NCBI GenBank assembly: GCA_964629015.1 | Contig: CAZVMN010000008.1 | Location: 124,001-188,000, forward strand | DNA: 64,000 nt | Direction of reading: 5' to 3' | Origin: Oceanococcus sp964629015 | GTDB taxonomy: Bacteria; Pseudomonadota; Gammaproteobacteria; Nevskiales; Oceanococcaceae | In this document: positions 45,165-54,032 of the stretch, in pieces | Numbering within the stretch: position 1 is the stretch's first letter | Layout: every line of letters begins with the position of its first letter | Program-made: the position numbers and the translations under genes | The notes under the pieces: generated by a model | The model's database searches: none | What the model was told of the DNA's origin: nothing | The model's input: only the letters and a program-made list of their open reading frames with translations

Positions 45165-46424
45165 TTATTGAGCGGTCCCAATCCAAACCGGCGCGGTGAA
45201 TGCCAGCGATTCGCCTTCGGCGGAATTCACGCGCAGGAAGTAGTAGCGCTCGTTCGCGCTGGTCGCTAAGTTGACATTCAAACTGTCGCCACGCGTTTGC
45301 GCGACCACATCGCCGGCATTGCTGATGAGCCGCAGTTGTCCGTCAAAGGCTCTGCCGTCCGCGTGGGTCACGCTTGCGCGATATGCGACCGAGGAGCCTG
45401 AGGCGCATTCCAAGGTGCTGCCCATGGGTTGTCCATCGGCGTGAAGATCAATGCGCAGGTCGGCGTGACCGACCAAGGCATAGGTGCGGCGAGCCATCCA
45501 AGCGCTGCGGAAAGCGGTTTCGTTGAGTGCGCTGGCCAGCGTGACCGTTTTGGCCAGTTGCGGGTGCCCCCAATCCGTTTCGTGCTCATCTTCGGAGCCG
45601 ACCGGCGCCAAGCGCCAGCCTTTGTCCAGCGCGCGCACAAAATCCACCGGGTATTGCTCGTCGCGCCCGCCGCCGTTGTACAGCTCCATGGCGAACATGC
45701 GTTCCACCGCATCCGGAACCAATTCAAAGTCGTGCCAATTGCAGCCGGGATCACCGTCACTCAGGCATTTGTCACTGGGATGATTGAACTGGCCCAATCC
45801 ATCACTGCCTCCGCCCAGCAAGACCGGTGCGGTCACGCTGCCGCCGGACAGTCCGATCTGGCTCGGACTGCGGGTGAACCAATCCCAGAAGGTACCCAGG
45901 CTAACCAGGTATCCGAGGTCGGTTTTGGCGTTGCTGAAGTTGCGTGAGAAATACACGTTGATGTGGCCAAAGCGATCTGAGGTCCATTCAAAACCCCGGA
46001 TGGCCAGGAAGTTCTCGTCGCTGGCCGCGGCGGCTTGCTCAGCGGTCGCTTCCCATTTGGCCAGGGTGTCGTCGTTGAGGGCGGTTAAGCAGGTGAGCAA
46101 GCCGTCCGGTGTGGAGAAGCAATCACTGCCCACCGAGATGAATACCCCTTTGTCCAAGGTGTCGGAATGATCCGAGCCGGCCATGAAATCCAGTCCGTGC
46201 GCCTTGCCGGCTGCGTAGTAGTCGGCAGGTCGCGAGTGGATGTCGCCGTCCGAGTAGCTGGAGTGTTCATGCATCGCCCCGACAAAGTGCTGCAAATTGT
46301 TCGGTGCGGCCTGGCCAATCACGCGGCACTGGGCAATGCTCTGGACAGCACGCGTGTGTGAGGTTTCACGGCCTCCACAGGCTGTGAGGACAAGCAGCAG
46401 CGAACTGACGAGGAGGATGCGCAT
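45165..46424 (-). CDS. DUF3604 family lipoprotein
   Basis: 419-aa protein with signal peptide and lipobox LTAC (residues about 13-16). The body has a PHP-like metal site: GAMHEHSSYSDGD, FMAGSDHSD and the later GSEDEHETDWGHP, typical of DUF3604. Function of the family is not established; a phosphoesterase-like hydrolase is possible. The ATG at 46424 starts the signal peptide; the frame from 46517 adds unsupported residues. Confidence 0.84.
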   Translation of the reverse strand: MRILLVSSLLLVLTACGGRETSHTRAVQSIAQCRVIGQAAPNNLQHFVGAMHEHSSYSDGDIHSRPADYYAAGKAHGLDFMAGSDHSDTLDKGVFISVGSDCFSTPDGLLTCLTALNDDTLAKWEATAEQAAAASDENFLAIRGFEWTSDRFGHINVYFSRNFSNAKTDLGYLVSLGTFWDWFTRSPSQIGLSGGSVTAPVLLGGGSDGLGQFNHPSDKCLSDGDPGCNWHDFELVPDAVERMFAMELYNGGGRDEQYPVDFVRALDKGWRLAPVGSEDEHETDWGHPQLAKTVTLASALNETAFRSAWMARRTYALVGHADLRIDLHADGQPMGSTLECASGSSVAYRASVTHADGRAFDGQLRLISNAGDVVAQTRGDSLNVNLATSANERYYFLRVNSAEGESLAFTAPVWIGTAQ

Positions 46425-46539
46425 CGGTGTCAAAGTGTGTGAGCCCATCGCATAGTGTTCCGCAGCTGCATGAAACGCGGATGACAATGGTTGGCCTGCA
46501 GTCGCCGTACAATGCACCTTTCCTCCAGACTTTTGATCC

Positions 46540-47052
46540 GTGTCCGACTCCGAACCCAGCGCCCAATACGACGGGCCCAGTAAAAGTCAGCTCAAGCGCG
46601 AAGATGCCGAGCTGCAGGCTTTGGGTTTGCGCTTGACCGGCTTGAGCAAGGCTCAGATTGCGGAATTCCCGGTCGCTGAAAATCTGCGTGATGCTTTGGT
46701 TGAGTACAAGCGGATCACCTCGCATGAAGCGCGCCGTCGACACGTCAAACGTATCGGCAAACTCCTGCGCGAGCATGATGCCGAAGCGGTCGAGTTGGCC
46801 ATGGACAAGGCCGACCCCAGCAGCACGCTGTCGATGCAGGCGACGCGCACGGCTCAGCGCTGGTGTGATCGTCTCATAGCGGAAGGCAACGTCGCCGTGA
46901 CAGAGTTTGTCGACCAGCATCCACAGGTCAGTATCCAGCCCTTGCGCCAGTTGTTGCGCAAGGCCAGCAAGGGCGCGGACCCGATGAACCCCACGCCAGC
47001 CCAGCGCGAACTGCTGCGTTTCGTGCGGCAGGCGATCGTCGCGGAGGCTTGA
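46540..47052 (+). CDS. darP: Ribosome biogenesis factor DarP (YjgA/DUF615)
   Basis: 170-aa protein of the DarP family, which helps late assembly of the 50S subunit. The family features SKSQLKREDAELQALG (about 14-29), YKRITSHEARRRHVKRIGKLLR and the C-terminal LRQLLRKASKG...RELLRFVRQ are present. The start is GTG at 46540. Confidence 0.93.
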   Translation: MSDSEPSAQYDGPSKSQLKREDAELQALGLRLTGLSKAQIAEFPVAENLRDALVEYKRITSHEARRRHVKRIGKLLREHDAEAVELAMDKADPSSTLSMQATRTAQRWCDRLIAEGNVAVTEFVDQHPQVSIQPLRQLLRKASKGADPMNPTPAQRELLRFVRQAIVAEA

Positions 47053-47161
47053 CTCCGGACCTCACTCCAGGGTTTACCCTGATGTCCAGCGATGAGGCGA
47101 TATTGTCAGCCATGATGTGACGCGCGCTCGTTGCTGTTGATTGTTCTGGTTTGAAAGATCG

Positions 47162-48097
47162 ATGGGATCGCTGATGCACGCAAAGCAACTCAATCGTTGG
47201 CAACATCGCCACAGTTTCGGGCAAGACCGTCGCCGCCCCGGTGAATCGCGGACCTTGATCGTGGCGATACTCACCGCCATCACCATGGTTGTGGAACTGG
47301 TGGCCGGCAGCATGCTGGGGTCCATGGCACTGCTCGCCGATGGGCTGCACATGGGCTCGCACAGCGTTGCCTTGGCCATCAGTTTGTTCGCCTACGTCTA
47401 TGCGCGGCGTCACGCGCGCAGCGGCGAGTTCAGTTTTGGTACCGGCAAGGTCAATGCACTGGGTGGTTTTACCGGCGCGATTTTGCTCGCGTTATTTTCC
47501 GCTTTCATGGCCTGGGAAAGCGTGCATCGCTTGCTTGCGCCGACGGTGATCCTGTTTGATCAGGCCTTGATTGTTGCCCTGGTGGGGTTGCTGGTGAATG
47601 CCGTCAGCGTGCTCATTCTCGGCGTTCAACATGACCACGATCATGGTCATTCTCATGATCATGACCACAATTTGAAGTCGGCCTATCTGCATGTCCTGGC
47701 CGATGCGCTGACCTCGGTGTTGGCGATTGCCGCGTTGCTGGCTGGCAAATTCTGGGGTGTGGTCTGGGTTGATCCGTTGATCGGCATCCTTGGTGCGATT
47801 CTGGTCGGCCGCTGGTCTATTGGTTTGTTGCGTGAGACCAGCGATGTCTTGCTCGATCGTCAGGCGACCAAAGCGGTATGTGATCAGGTGGTCGGCGCGG
47901 TCGAGCGCGATGGCGACAGCCGCGTGGTCGATTTGCATGTGTGGGCGATCGGTCCGGGTTTGCGCGCCGCGATCATTTCACTGGTTGCTCATGAGCGGCG
48001 CTCTCCCGACGAATACAAGCAGCGGTTACCACGCGAGTTGGGTTTGTCGCATGTGTCGATTGAGGTTCATCGATGCTGCGAGCCGTCATCGACATGA
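47162..48097 (+). CDS. dmeF: DmeF-like CDF divalent-cation exporter
   Basis: About 311-aa cation diffusion facilitator. Six membrane helices, the metal-site helices LLADGLHMGSHSVAL and HVLADALTSVLAIAALL, and a His-rich loop (HDHDHGHSHDHDH) are seen, with a cytoplasmic C-terminal domain. The N-terminal HRHSFGQD and the GLHMGSHS variant point to the DmeF branch, linked to cobalt and nickel efflux. Starts at 47162 or 47174 are possible. Confidence 0.88.
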   Translation: MGSLMHAKQLNRWQHRHSFGQDRRRPGESRTLIVAILTAITMVVELVAGSMLGSMALLADGLHMGSHSVALAISLFAYVYARRHARSGEFSFGTGKVNALGGFTGAILLALFSAFMAWESVHRLLAPTVILFDQALIVALVGLLVNAVSVLILGVQHDHDHGHSHDHDHNLKSAYLHVLADALTSVLAIAALLAGKFWGVVWVDPLIGILGAILVGRWSIGLLRETSDVLLDRQATKAVCDQVVGAVERDGDSRVVDLHVWAIGPGLRAAIISLVAHERRSPDEYKQRLPRELGLSHVSIEVHRCCEPSST

Positions 48098-48159
48098 GGC
48101 ATAACGCATAGCGCGGCCTTGCCCGCGCCTCTGCCGGTGAACCTTTAGAATGCCGGCCC

Positions 48160-48906
48160 ATGATCTGGATTCTGTCTCTGGCCGCTTTTGCAGGCGCGAC
48201 GCTGTCGGCGGTGGCGGGTCTCGGCGGCGGCACATTGCTCATCGGGGTGATGTTTGCGGTGGGCTTGGCGCCGGTGGTTGCGGTGCCACTGCATGCCGCA
48301 GTGCAGGCGGTCTCCAATGCCAGTCGGGCCGTGGCTTATCGCGGGGATATTAACTGGCCGAGTGCGGCGTGGTTCACGCTGACCTGTCTGCCGCTGCCGT
48401 TTTTGACCGCACCGTTGATTGCTCGCGCCGACGCCGACACCATCCGCTTGATTCTTGCCGTCGCGATTGTGTTGTCGCTGATCCCTGGCGTCTCCGCCGC
48501 GTTGCATACGCACTGGCCTCTGCGCCGGAAAATGTTGGTCGCAGGCGCGTTAAACGGGGCGGTGGGCATGGTGATCGGGGCCACGGGGCTGATCATCGGG
48601 CCATTTTTTCTTGACCGCGAATGGAGCAAGGAAACCACAGTGGGCACGCTGGCCTTGTGCCAGACCGTGGGGCATCTGCTCAAGATTGCAGCATTTGGCG
48701 TGTTGGGCTTTGGGCTGTTGGAACAATGGACACTGGCCTTGCCGCTGATGCTGGCGGTCGCTTTGGGCACCTTGTTTGGCCGGCGCCTGATGCGCTTGGT
48801 GTCGCGCAGCCAATTCGCCCTGTTGTTCAAAGCCGTGTTGCTGCTGCTGGCGGTGCGCTTGGCTGTGAGCGGCGGTCTGGGATTGCTGCAGCGCTTCGCA
48901 GTCTAG
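48160..48906 (+). CDS. TauE/SafE family permease
   Basis: 248-aa inner-membrane protein with seven to eight hydrophobic segments and the family loops AGLGGGTLLIG near residues 19-29 and GATGLIIGPFFL near 139-150. Members export sulfite, sulfoacetate or related anions; the substrate here is unknown. Confidence 0.86.
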   Translation: MIWILSLAAFAGATLSAVAGLGGGTLLIGVMFAVGLAPVVAVPLHAAVQAVSNASRAVAYRGDINWPSAAWFTLTCLPLPFLTAPLIARADADTIRLILAVAIVLSLIPGVSAALHTHWPLRRKMLVAGALNGAVGMVIGATGLIIGPFFLDREWSKETTVGTLALCQTVGHLLKIAAFGVLGFGLLEQWTLALPLMLAVALGTLFGRRLMRLVSRSQFALLFKAVLLLLAVRLAVSGGLGLLQRFAV

Positions 48907-48912
48907 CTGGGG

Positions 48913-50043
48913 CTAAGCATCGAAGCACAGACGGTTGTCACGCAACCGCGCCATGAACAAACGGAAGCTGACTTCCTCCAGCAGAAAGCTGATGTCCAAC
49001 TGCCCTTGGTTCATGCTTCCCGCAGCATGGAAGCGAATCGCAACCTTGCGTTGACGGCCCACAGCCGGCATTTCTTGCAACCGGTCCAACAACTTGCGGG
49101 CGATCTGCTCCAGATTGTCGACACTGTCAGCCTGTGCGGTCCACATGAGCAGCTCGCTACCTTTGAGGCGCGCGACCTGATCGTCGGTACCTTGCGATTG
49201 CTGCAGCAGTGAAGCCGCATCGCTCAACAAGCTGTTGTAATCACTTTCACCCAATGCCGCGCGCACGGTGTGTTCTTCATCCAGGCGAAATGCGATGACA
49301 CCAAAGTGTTCGACCTGATCCATCCAGCCGCTCAGATGTTCTTGCAGACCCTGTTCATTGAGCAGGCCAGTGGCTGAATCGGTCAACTCCCGTCTGTGCG
49401 TGCGTTCCAGTTCGGAGCGTTGCTCCGCTTCACGTTGTTGCGCGGCATGGAGGGCTTCCATGTGAACATCCATATATATGCGCAGGAGTATTTGGGTGCC
49501 GGGAAGCAACAGGCAGCCCATAGAGAAGGTCAGGGCTAGCGCGTAATAGCTGGTGAACTGGGACCAGTGTGCGATCGCATGCCCGATGATCAAGGCGCTC
49601 AAGGCCAGCACATAGACACCCGTCATGCGCAGGGCCGAAGCGCGATCCAAGGTCGCGTAAGCCAGAATCGAGATGATCTGGTAGCCGGCGATGATCAGGG
49701 GTGGTTGGCCGTTGAGATAGAGCGGTTCCGTCGAACCGAACAACACGTTGGCAGTTTGCGCCACGGTGGCCGCCATGTAGATGCCGTTGAACAAGCGTGC
49801 GTGGCGATAGAAGTTGTTTTCGTTGCCGAACGCCAGCAACACCACAATCACTACCGAGAGTGCACTGATCACGCCCAGGCCGACGATGGTGTAGGTTTCC
49901 AGAGGGCGCGTGAGATAGGCCATGTAGCTTAAGGCCGGCCACACCAAGACGCTTATCCAACTGATTCGCGCAAGCAATTGGCGACGTCTGGCGAGCCCGG
50001 TATTGAGCGAGCTTTTGAGCGTTTGATCGGAAGAATTGTTCAT
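48913..50043 (-). CDS. Membrane protein with degenerate GGDEF domain
   Basis: 376-aa protein with six hydrophobic segments (residues 25-195), a short coiled coil and a C-terminal GGDEF-like domain starting at DSATGLLNEQGLQEHL. The signature position reads RLKGSELLMW instead of GGDEF, so catalysis of c-di-GMP synthesis is unlikely. It may act as a sensor or c-di-GMP/GTP receptor. It converges with the TauE/SafE gene. Confidence 0.8.
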   Translation of the reverse strand: MNNSSDQTLKSSLNTGLARRRQLLARISWISVLVWPALSYMAYLTRPLETYTIVGLGVISALSVVIVVLLAFGNENNFYRHARLFNGIYMAATVAQTANVLFGSTEPLYLNGQPPLIIAGYQIISILAYATLDRASALRMTGVYVLALSALIIGHAIAHWSQFTSYYALALTFSMGCLLLPGTQILLRIYMDVHMEALHAAQQREAEQRSELERTHRRELTDSATGLLNEQGLQEHLSGWMDQVEHFGVIAFRLDEEHTVRAALGESDYNSLLSDAASLLQQSQGTDDQVARLKGSELLMWTAQADSVDNLEQIARKLLDRLQEMPAVGRQRKVAIRFHAAGSMNQGQLDISFLLEEVSFRLFMARLRDNRLCFDA

Positions 50044-50406
50044 GGTGGCCTCATGGCAACGCCGGCATTTTAGTGCCTGCGCGACAAGGTTGGTCTGTCA
50101 AGGGTGCCGAGGTCATGAAAATCTCGCGGTGGTGCGGTTTTGAGTGTGCGTGGTATGACGTTTTTGGACAGGCTTTTTATGCATGTTGTCAAGCGCGCGG
50201 CGCTGTTCTTTTGGTTTTGTAAGCAATTGAAATGTAAGACCTATTTCAGTTTGGTCACTTTCTGATCAGCCTCCTGTTTTGCCAGTGCTGGTAAGCACTT
50301 AGAGGCGTTCACAGCAGGTCGTGCACAAGTTTATCCACAGGCTCTGTGGATGGTTTGCGTCATGCGATAAGCTAGGACGTTAACCCGCGATGTCTTGAGT
50401 GCCACT
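50044..50406. promoter_or_regulatory. Intergenic region with paired DnaA-box-like sites
   Basis: This 363-bp interval between divergent genes has no gene. It contains TTATCCACA (50331-50339) and, in inverted orientation 5 bp on, TGTGGATGG (50345-50353), a one-mismatch-type partner; together they form ATCCACAG-gct-CTGTGGAT. The rest shows AT-rich stretches near 50200-50260 but no further element that can be named. Confidence 0.45.
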
Positions 50407-51306
50407 ATGCCAACGCTGCACACCGCCAATCTCGATCTGGAATATGAGGTCACGCCGCCACGAGGCGACAAGCGTGGGGATGTACTGCTGGTCCATGGCT
50501 TGGGCTGCCAGTTGATCCAGTGGCCGGACGAACTGGTCGACATGCTGGCGGCCGGCGGCTACCAGGTCGTGCGTTTCGATAACCGAGATGTGGGCTTGTC
50601 AAAATTGCATGATGCGCCACGCCCGCATCGTTATGGTGCGATGGACTTGCTGCGCTGGCGCTTGGGCAAATGCCTGCCGTCGGCATACACCTTGGTCGAC
50701 ATGGCGAGTGATGCGGTTGCGCTGTTGGATCATCTGCAGATCGAGCGCGCTCATGTGGTTGGTGCCTCCATGGGCGGCATGATTACCCAGGAGCTGGCCA
50801 TGAGTTATCCCCAGCGGGTGGCCAGCCAGACTTTGATCATGACCACCTCCGGACGGCGCTCGGTGGGGCAGGCACGGGCAGCGGTGCTCAAGTCCTTGTT
50901 CAAGCCACCTGCCGGGCGTGATCGGGCGTCGTTGGTGAAACATCTGGTCAAGCAATGGGTTTTGTTGCAAGGGCATGGCTATCCCACTGATACGGCCGAG
51001 GTCACCCGTCAGGTCGAGGCCTGTGTTGATCGCGGGCTCAACGGTCCGGGGTTTCTGCGTCAGTCGCAAGCCATATTGAACGCGGCCAATCGTGAGCCGC
51101 GCCTGAAGAAGGTCAATTTGCCGACCTTGGTGTTGCACGGCAGTGACGATCCGTTGGTCAATGTGTCCGGCGGGCGGGCCTTGGCCCGGGCGATACCGCT
51201 GGCCCGGCTGGAAGTGATCAAGGGTTGGGGGCACGATTTCCCGGCAACCCTGAATCCCCGTCTGGCGGGACTGATCCTGGACCACGTCAGCGCCGGCGCC
51301 GTTTGA
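50407..51306 (+). CDS. Alpha/beta hydrolase
   Basis: 299-aa hydrolase with oxyanion region LLVHGLGCQL, VVRFDNRDVGLS, nucleophile Ser in GASMGGMI, acid residue in LHGSDDPLV and His in GWGHDFP. Resembles the ester or haloalkane-type single-domain hydrolases; substrate unknown. The ATG at 50407 is preferred over the TTG at 50395. It ends 5 nt before glnE and may be co-transcribed. Confidence 0.87.
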   Translation: MPTLHTANLDLEYEVTPPRGDKRGDVLLVHGLGCQLIQWPDELVDMLAAGGYQVVRFDNRDVGLSKLHDAPRPHRYGAMDLLRWRLGKCLPSAYTLVDMASDAVALLDHLQIERAHVVGASMGGMITQELAMSYPQRVASQTLIMTTSGRRSVGQARAAVLKSLFKPPAGRDRASLVKHLVKQWVLLQGHGYPTDTAEVTRQVEACVDRGLNGPGFLRQSQAILNAANREPRLKKVNLPTLVLHGSDDPLVNVSGGRALARAIPLARLEVIKGWGHDFPATLNPRLAGLILDHVSAGAV

Positions 51307-51311
51307 TCGCC

Positions 51312-54032
51312 ATGGTGTTTCCGCAACGCGAGCAATTGCCGGATCTTTTGCGCCCCGCGGTGGAGCGCGCTGCTCAGGATCTCCAGCCGGTCCTGGATGC
51401 CTTGCCGCAGGATGCCCAAGCACAATGGCCGCGGGTGTTCGCCGCCAGCGCGTTCGTTCGGGAGTGGTGTGTGCGGCACCCACAGAGCATCGCGGCGATG
51501 TTGGCCGATCAGCGCCCCATCGTTGATCTTGATGCCGATCAAAGCACCTTTGAGAAGCGCCTACGCCAATATCGCAATCAAGTCATGGTGCGGATTGCCT
51601 GGAACGAGATCGCCGATCTGGTCACGGCGGAAGCCACCGTGACCGCGCTCAGCGATCTGGCCGATGAGTGTTTGCAATACGCGGTGAACTGGCATCAGAA
51701 GGCGATGCAGGCGCGCCATGGACAGCCACGCTTGGCTGATGGCACCCAGGCCCAGTTTGCGGTCATTGCTTTGGGCAAATTGGGTGGCCGCGAACTGAAT
51801 TATTCCTCCGATGTGGACGTGATTTTCGCGTTCAGCGGGCCGGGCGAATCCGATGGTGCCAAGCCGCTGGCCAATGAGCAATATTTCGTGCGGCTGGGAC
51901 AGCGCGTGGTGTCGTGTCTGAACGATCACACGGAGTATGGCTTTGTGTTTCGCGTTGATTTGCGCCTGCGTCCGTTCGGCGATCAAAGCCCGGTGGCGCA
52001 CTCGCTGGCCAGCCTGGAGGAATACTACGAAGCCCATGGTCGTGAGTGGGAACGTTATGCCTGGGTCAAGGCGCGCGCGGTGGCCGGGCATCATGAAACC
52101 GGACGGCGGCTGATCAAAACGCTGCAGCCGTTTGTGTATCGGCGCTATCTGGATTTCGGCTCAATCGCCGCGCTGCGCGACATGAAGGCGCAGATTGATG
52201 AGCAGGTGCGCAAACGTGGTCACGAGCAGGACATCAAGCTCGGCTGGGGCGGTATCCGCGAAGTGGAATTCGTGGTTCAGGTGTTCCAGTTGGTGCGCGG
52301 CGGTGCGGAACCGGGCTTGCGCAGCAACAGTTTGATGCAGGCCATGGCCGCAGTGAAAAAACTCGGTTTGCACCCCGCGCAGGATGTTGATGCACTGCGC
52401 GAGGCGTACTGGTTTTTGCGTCGGGTTGAGAACTGTTGGCAGGCGCAGCGAGATCAGCAAAGCCATGTGCTGCCGGACAATGAAGAACCCCGCTTGGCTC
52501 TGGCCTGCGCGCTGGGTTACGACAGCTGGCAGGAGCTGGATGCACGCTTGCAGCGCGACCGTGCTGTTGTGCACGCTCAATTTGCCGCGCTGTTTGCGCA
52601 TCACAACGACGATGAGTCGGTGGGCGAGTCCTGGCGTGCCTGGTGGCGCGGGGATTTTGACGGCGCACCGGCAGAGTTCGGCGTGCGCCAACTGGGTGAG
52701 ATGCGCGACAAGGCCGAGCGTTGGTTCAAGCGTGAGGACGATCGTGACGCCTTTGGTGAACTGCTTGGCCTGATCGTGCCCCGGCTGGAGGATGCGGATA
52801 CCACCGAGCGCGTGTTGGCTATTCTCGAAGCGCTGATCGGGCGCGCCAATTACGTCACCTTGTTGGTTGACAATGCGGTGGCGCGGCGCGAACTGATTCA
52901 GCTGTGCCAACGCAGTCCGTGGCTGGCCCAGGAGATGCGCTTGTACCCCGCCGTGTTGGCGGAATTGCTGGACCCCATCCGCTTGTATGCCCCGGATGAA
53001 CGTTTTGCCCTGCGCCAACGTTTGCGTGACAACCTGAGCAGCTTACCGGCTGACGACATGGAGGCGCGCATGGATGTGATCCGGCGCACCCGGCACGCCA
53101 CCATGCTGCGGATCGCAGCGGCCGATGTGTCGGCTGCGTTGCCCATCATGCGCGTGAGTGATCGTTTGTCGGAGCTCGCCGAGGAAATACTGGACGCCGC
53201 GATGGCGGAGGCGGTGGCGCAGATGCGCCAACGCTATCCGGATATTGGTGAGCCAAATTTCGCAGTGATTGCCTACGGCAAACTGGGTGGGCTGGAGCTC
53301 AGCTACACCTCAGATCTGGATGTGGTGTTTGTTTACGATCGAGGCACTACCGATTTGCCTCTGGACCCGCAGGTGTTTTACACCCGTCTGGCGCAGAAAC
53401 TGATTCATTTTCTGGCCACGCCGACCGGAGCCGGCACCGCGTATGAAATCGACACGCGTCTGCGTCCCTCAGGCCAATCGGGTTTGCTTGTGACCAGCAT
53501 ACAGGGGCTGGCCAGCTACCAACGCGAGAAGGCTTGGACCTGGGAACATCAGGCCCTGATCCGTGCCCGTGCGGTGGTTGGCAGTGACAGTTTGCGGCAA
53601 CAGTTCGAGGACCTGCGTCGCGAGGTTTTGGCGATGCGTCGTGATCGCGGCCAACTGCTTGGCGAAGTGCGTGACATGCGTGAAAAAATGCGCGAGTCCC
53701 TGGCGCCGCGTGATGGCAGCTTCCATCCCAAACAGTCGCCGGGCGGCATGGTTGATATTGAGTTTCTCACTCAATTCGCAGTCCTCGCGCACGCCTCGCG
53801 TTTACCTCAGGTGCGCTGGTATACCGATGTCATCCGGATTCTTGAGCAGCTCGCTCAACTCGATCTCGTCGACGGTGCGGATGCCGAGGCGCTGGCTGAA
53901 GCCTACCGGCAACTGCGTGCCGTCACCCACCAGCAGTTTCTTACCGGTCAGGAGCAGACCACGCTGCTGCAGGCCTTTGAGCCCGAGAAAATTGTGGCCC
54001 TGGTGGAGCGCCTGCAAGTGCGCTTGAGCTGA
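51312..54032 (+). CDS. glnE: Bifunctional glutamine synthetase adenylyltransferase/deadenylase GlnE
   Basis: 906-aa enzyme that adenylylates and deadenylylates glutamine synthetase in response to nitrogen state. The two nucleotidyltransferase halves carry GKLGGRELNYSSDVDVIF (about 155-172) and GKLGGLELSYTSDLDVVF (about 653-671), each with its metal-binding Asp pair. The ATG at 51312 starts MVFPQREQLP. In Pseudomonas glnE is followed by ilvE; here the glycan island lies between. The 3' end overlaps the converging capsule-type gene by 92 nt. Confidence 0.95.
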   Translation: MVFPQREQLPDLLRPAVERAAQDLQPVLDALPQDAQAQWPRVFAASAFVREWCVRHPQSIAAMLADQRPIVDLDADQSTFEKRLRQYRNQVMVRIAWNEIADLVTAEATVTALSDLADECLQYAVNWHQKAMQARHGQPRLADGTQAQFAVIALGKLGGRELNYSSDVDVIFAFSGPGESDGAKPLANEQYFVRLGQRVVSCLNDHTEYGFVFRVDLRLRPFGDQSPVAHSLASLEEYYEAHGREWERYAWVKARAVAGHHETGRRLIKTLQPFVYRRYLDFGSIAALRDMKAQIDEQVRKRGHEQDIKLGWGGIREVEFVVQVFQLVRGGAEPGLRSNSLMQAMAAVKKLGLHPAQDVDALREAYWFLRRVENCWQAQRDQQSHVLPDNEEPRLALACALGYDSWQELDARLQRDRAVVHAQFAALFAHHNDDESVGESWRAWWRGDFDGAPAEFGVRQLGEMRDKAERWFKREDDRDAFGELLGLIVPRLEDADTTERVLAILEALIGRANYVTLLVDNAVARRELIQLCQRSPWLAQEMRLYPAVLAELLDPIRLYAPDERFALRQRLRDNLSSLPADDMEARMDVIRRTRHATMLRIAAADVSAALPIMRVSDRLSELAEEILDAAMAEAVAQMRQRYPDIGEPNFAVIAYGKLGGLELSYTSDLDVVFVYDRGTTDLPLDPQVFYTRLAQKLIHFLATPTGAGTAYEIDTRLRPSGQSGLLVTSIQGLASYQREKAWTWEHQALIRARAVVGSDSLRQQFEDLRREVLAMRRDRGQLLGEVRDMREKMRESLAPRDGSFHPKQSPGGMVDIEFLTQFAVLAHASRLPQVRWYTDVIRILEQLAQLDLVDGADAEALAEAYRQLRAVTHQQFLTGQEQTTLLQAFEPEKIVALVERLQVRLS

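Noticed and set aside
48913..50043. Active diguanylate cyclase
   Set aside because: The GGDEF signature is replaced by KGSEL.
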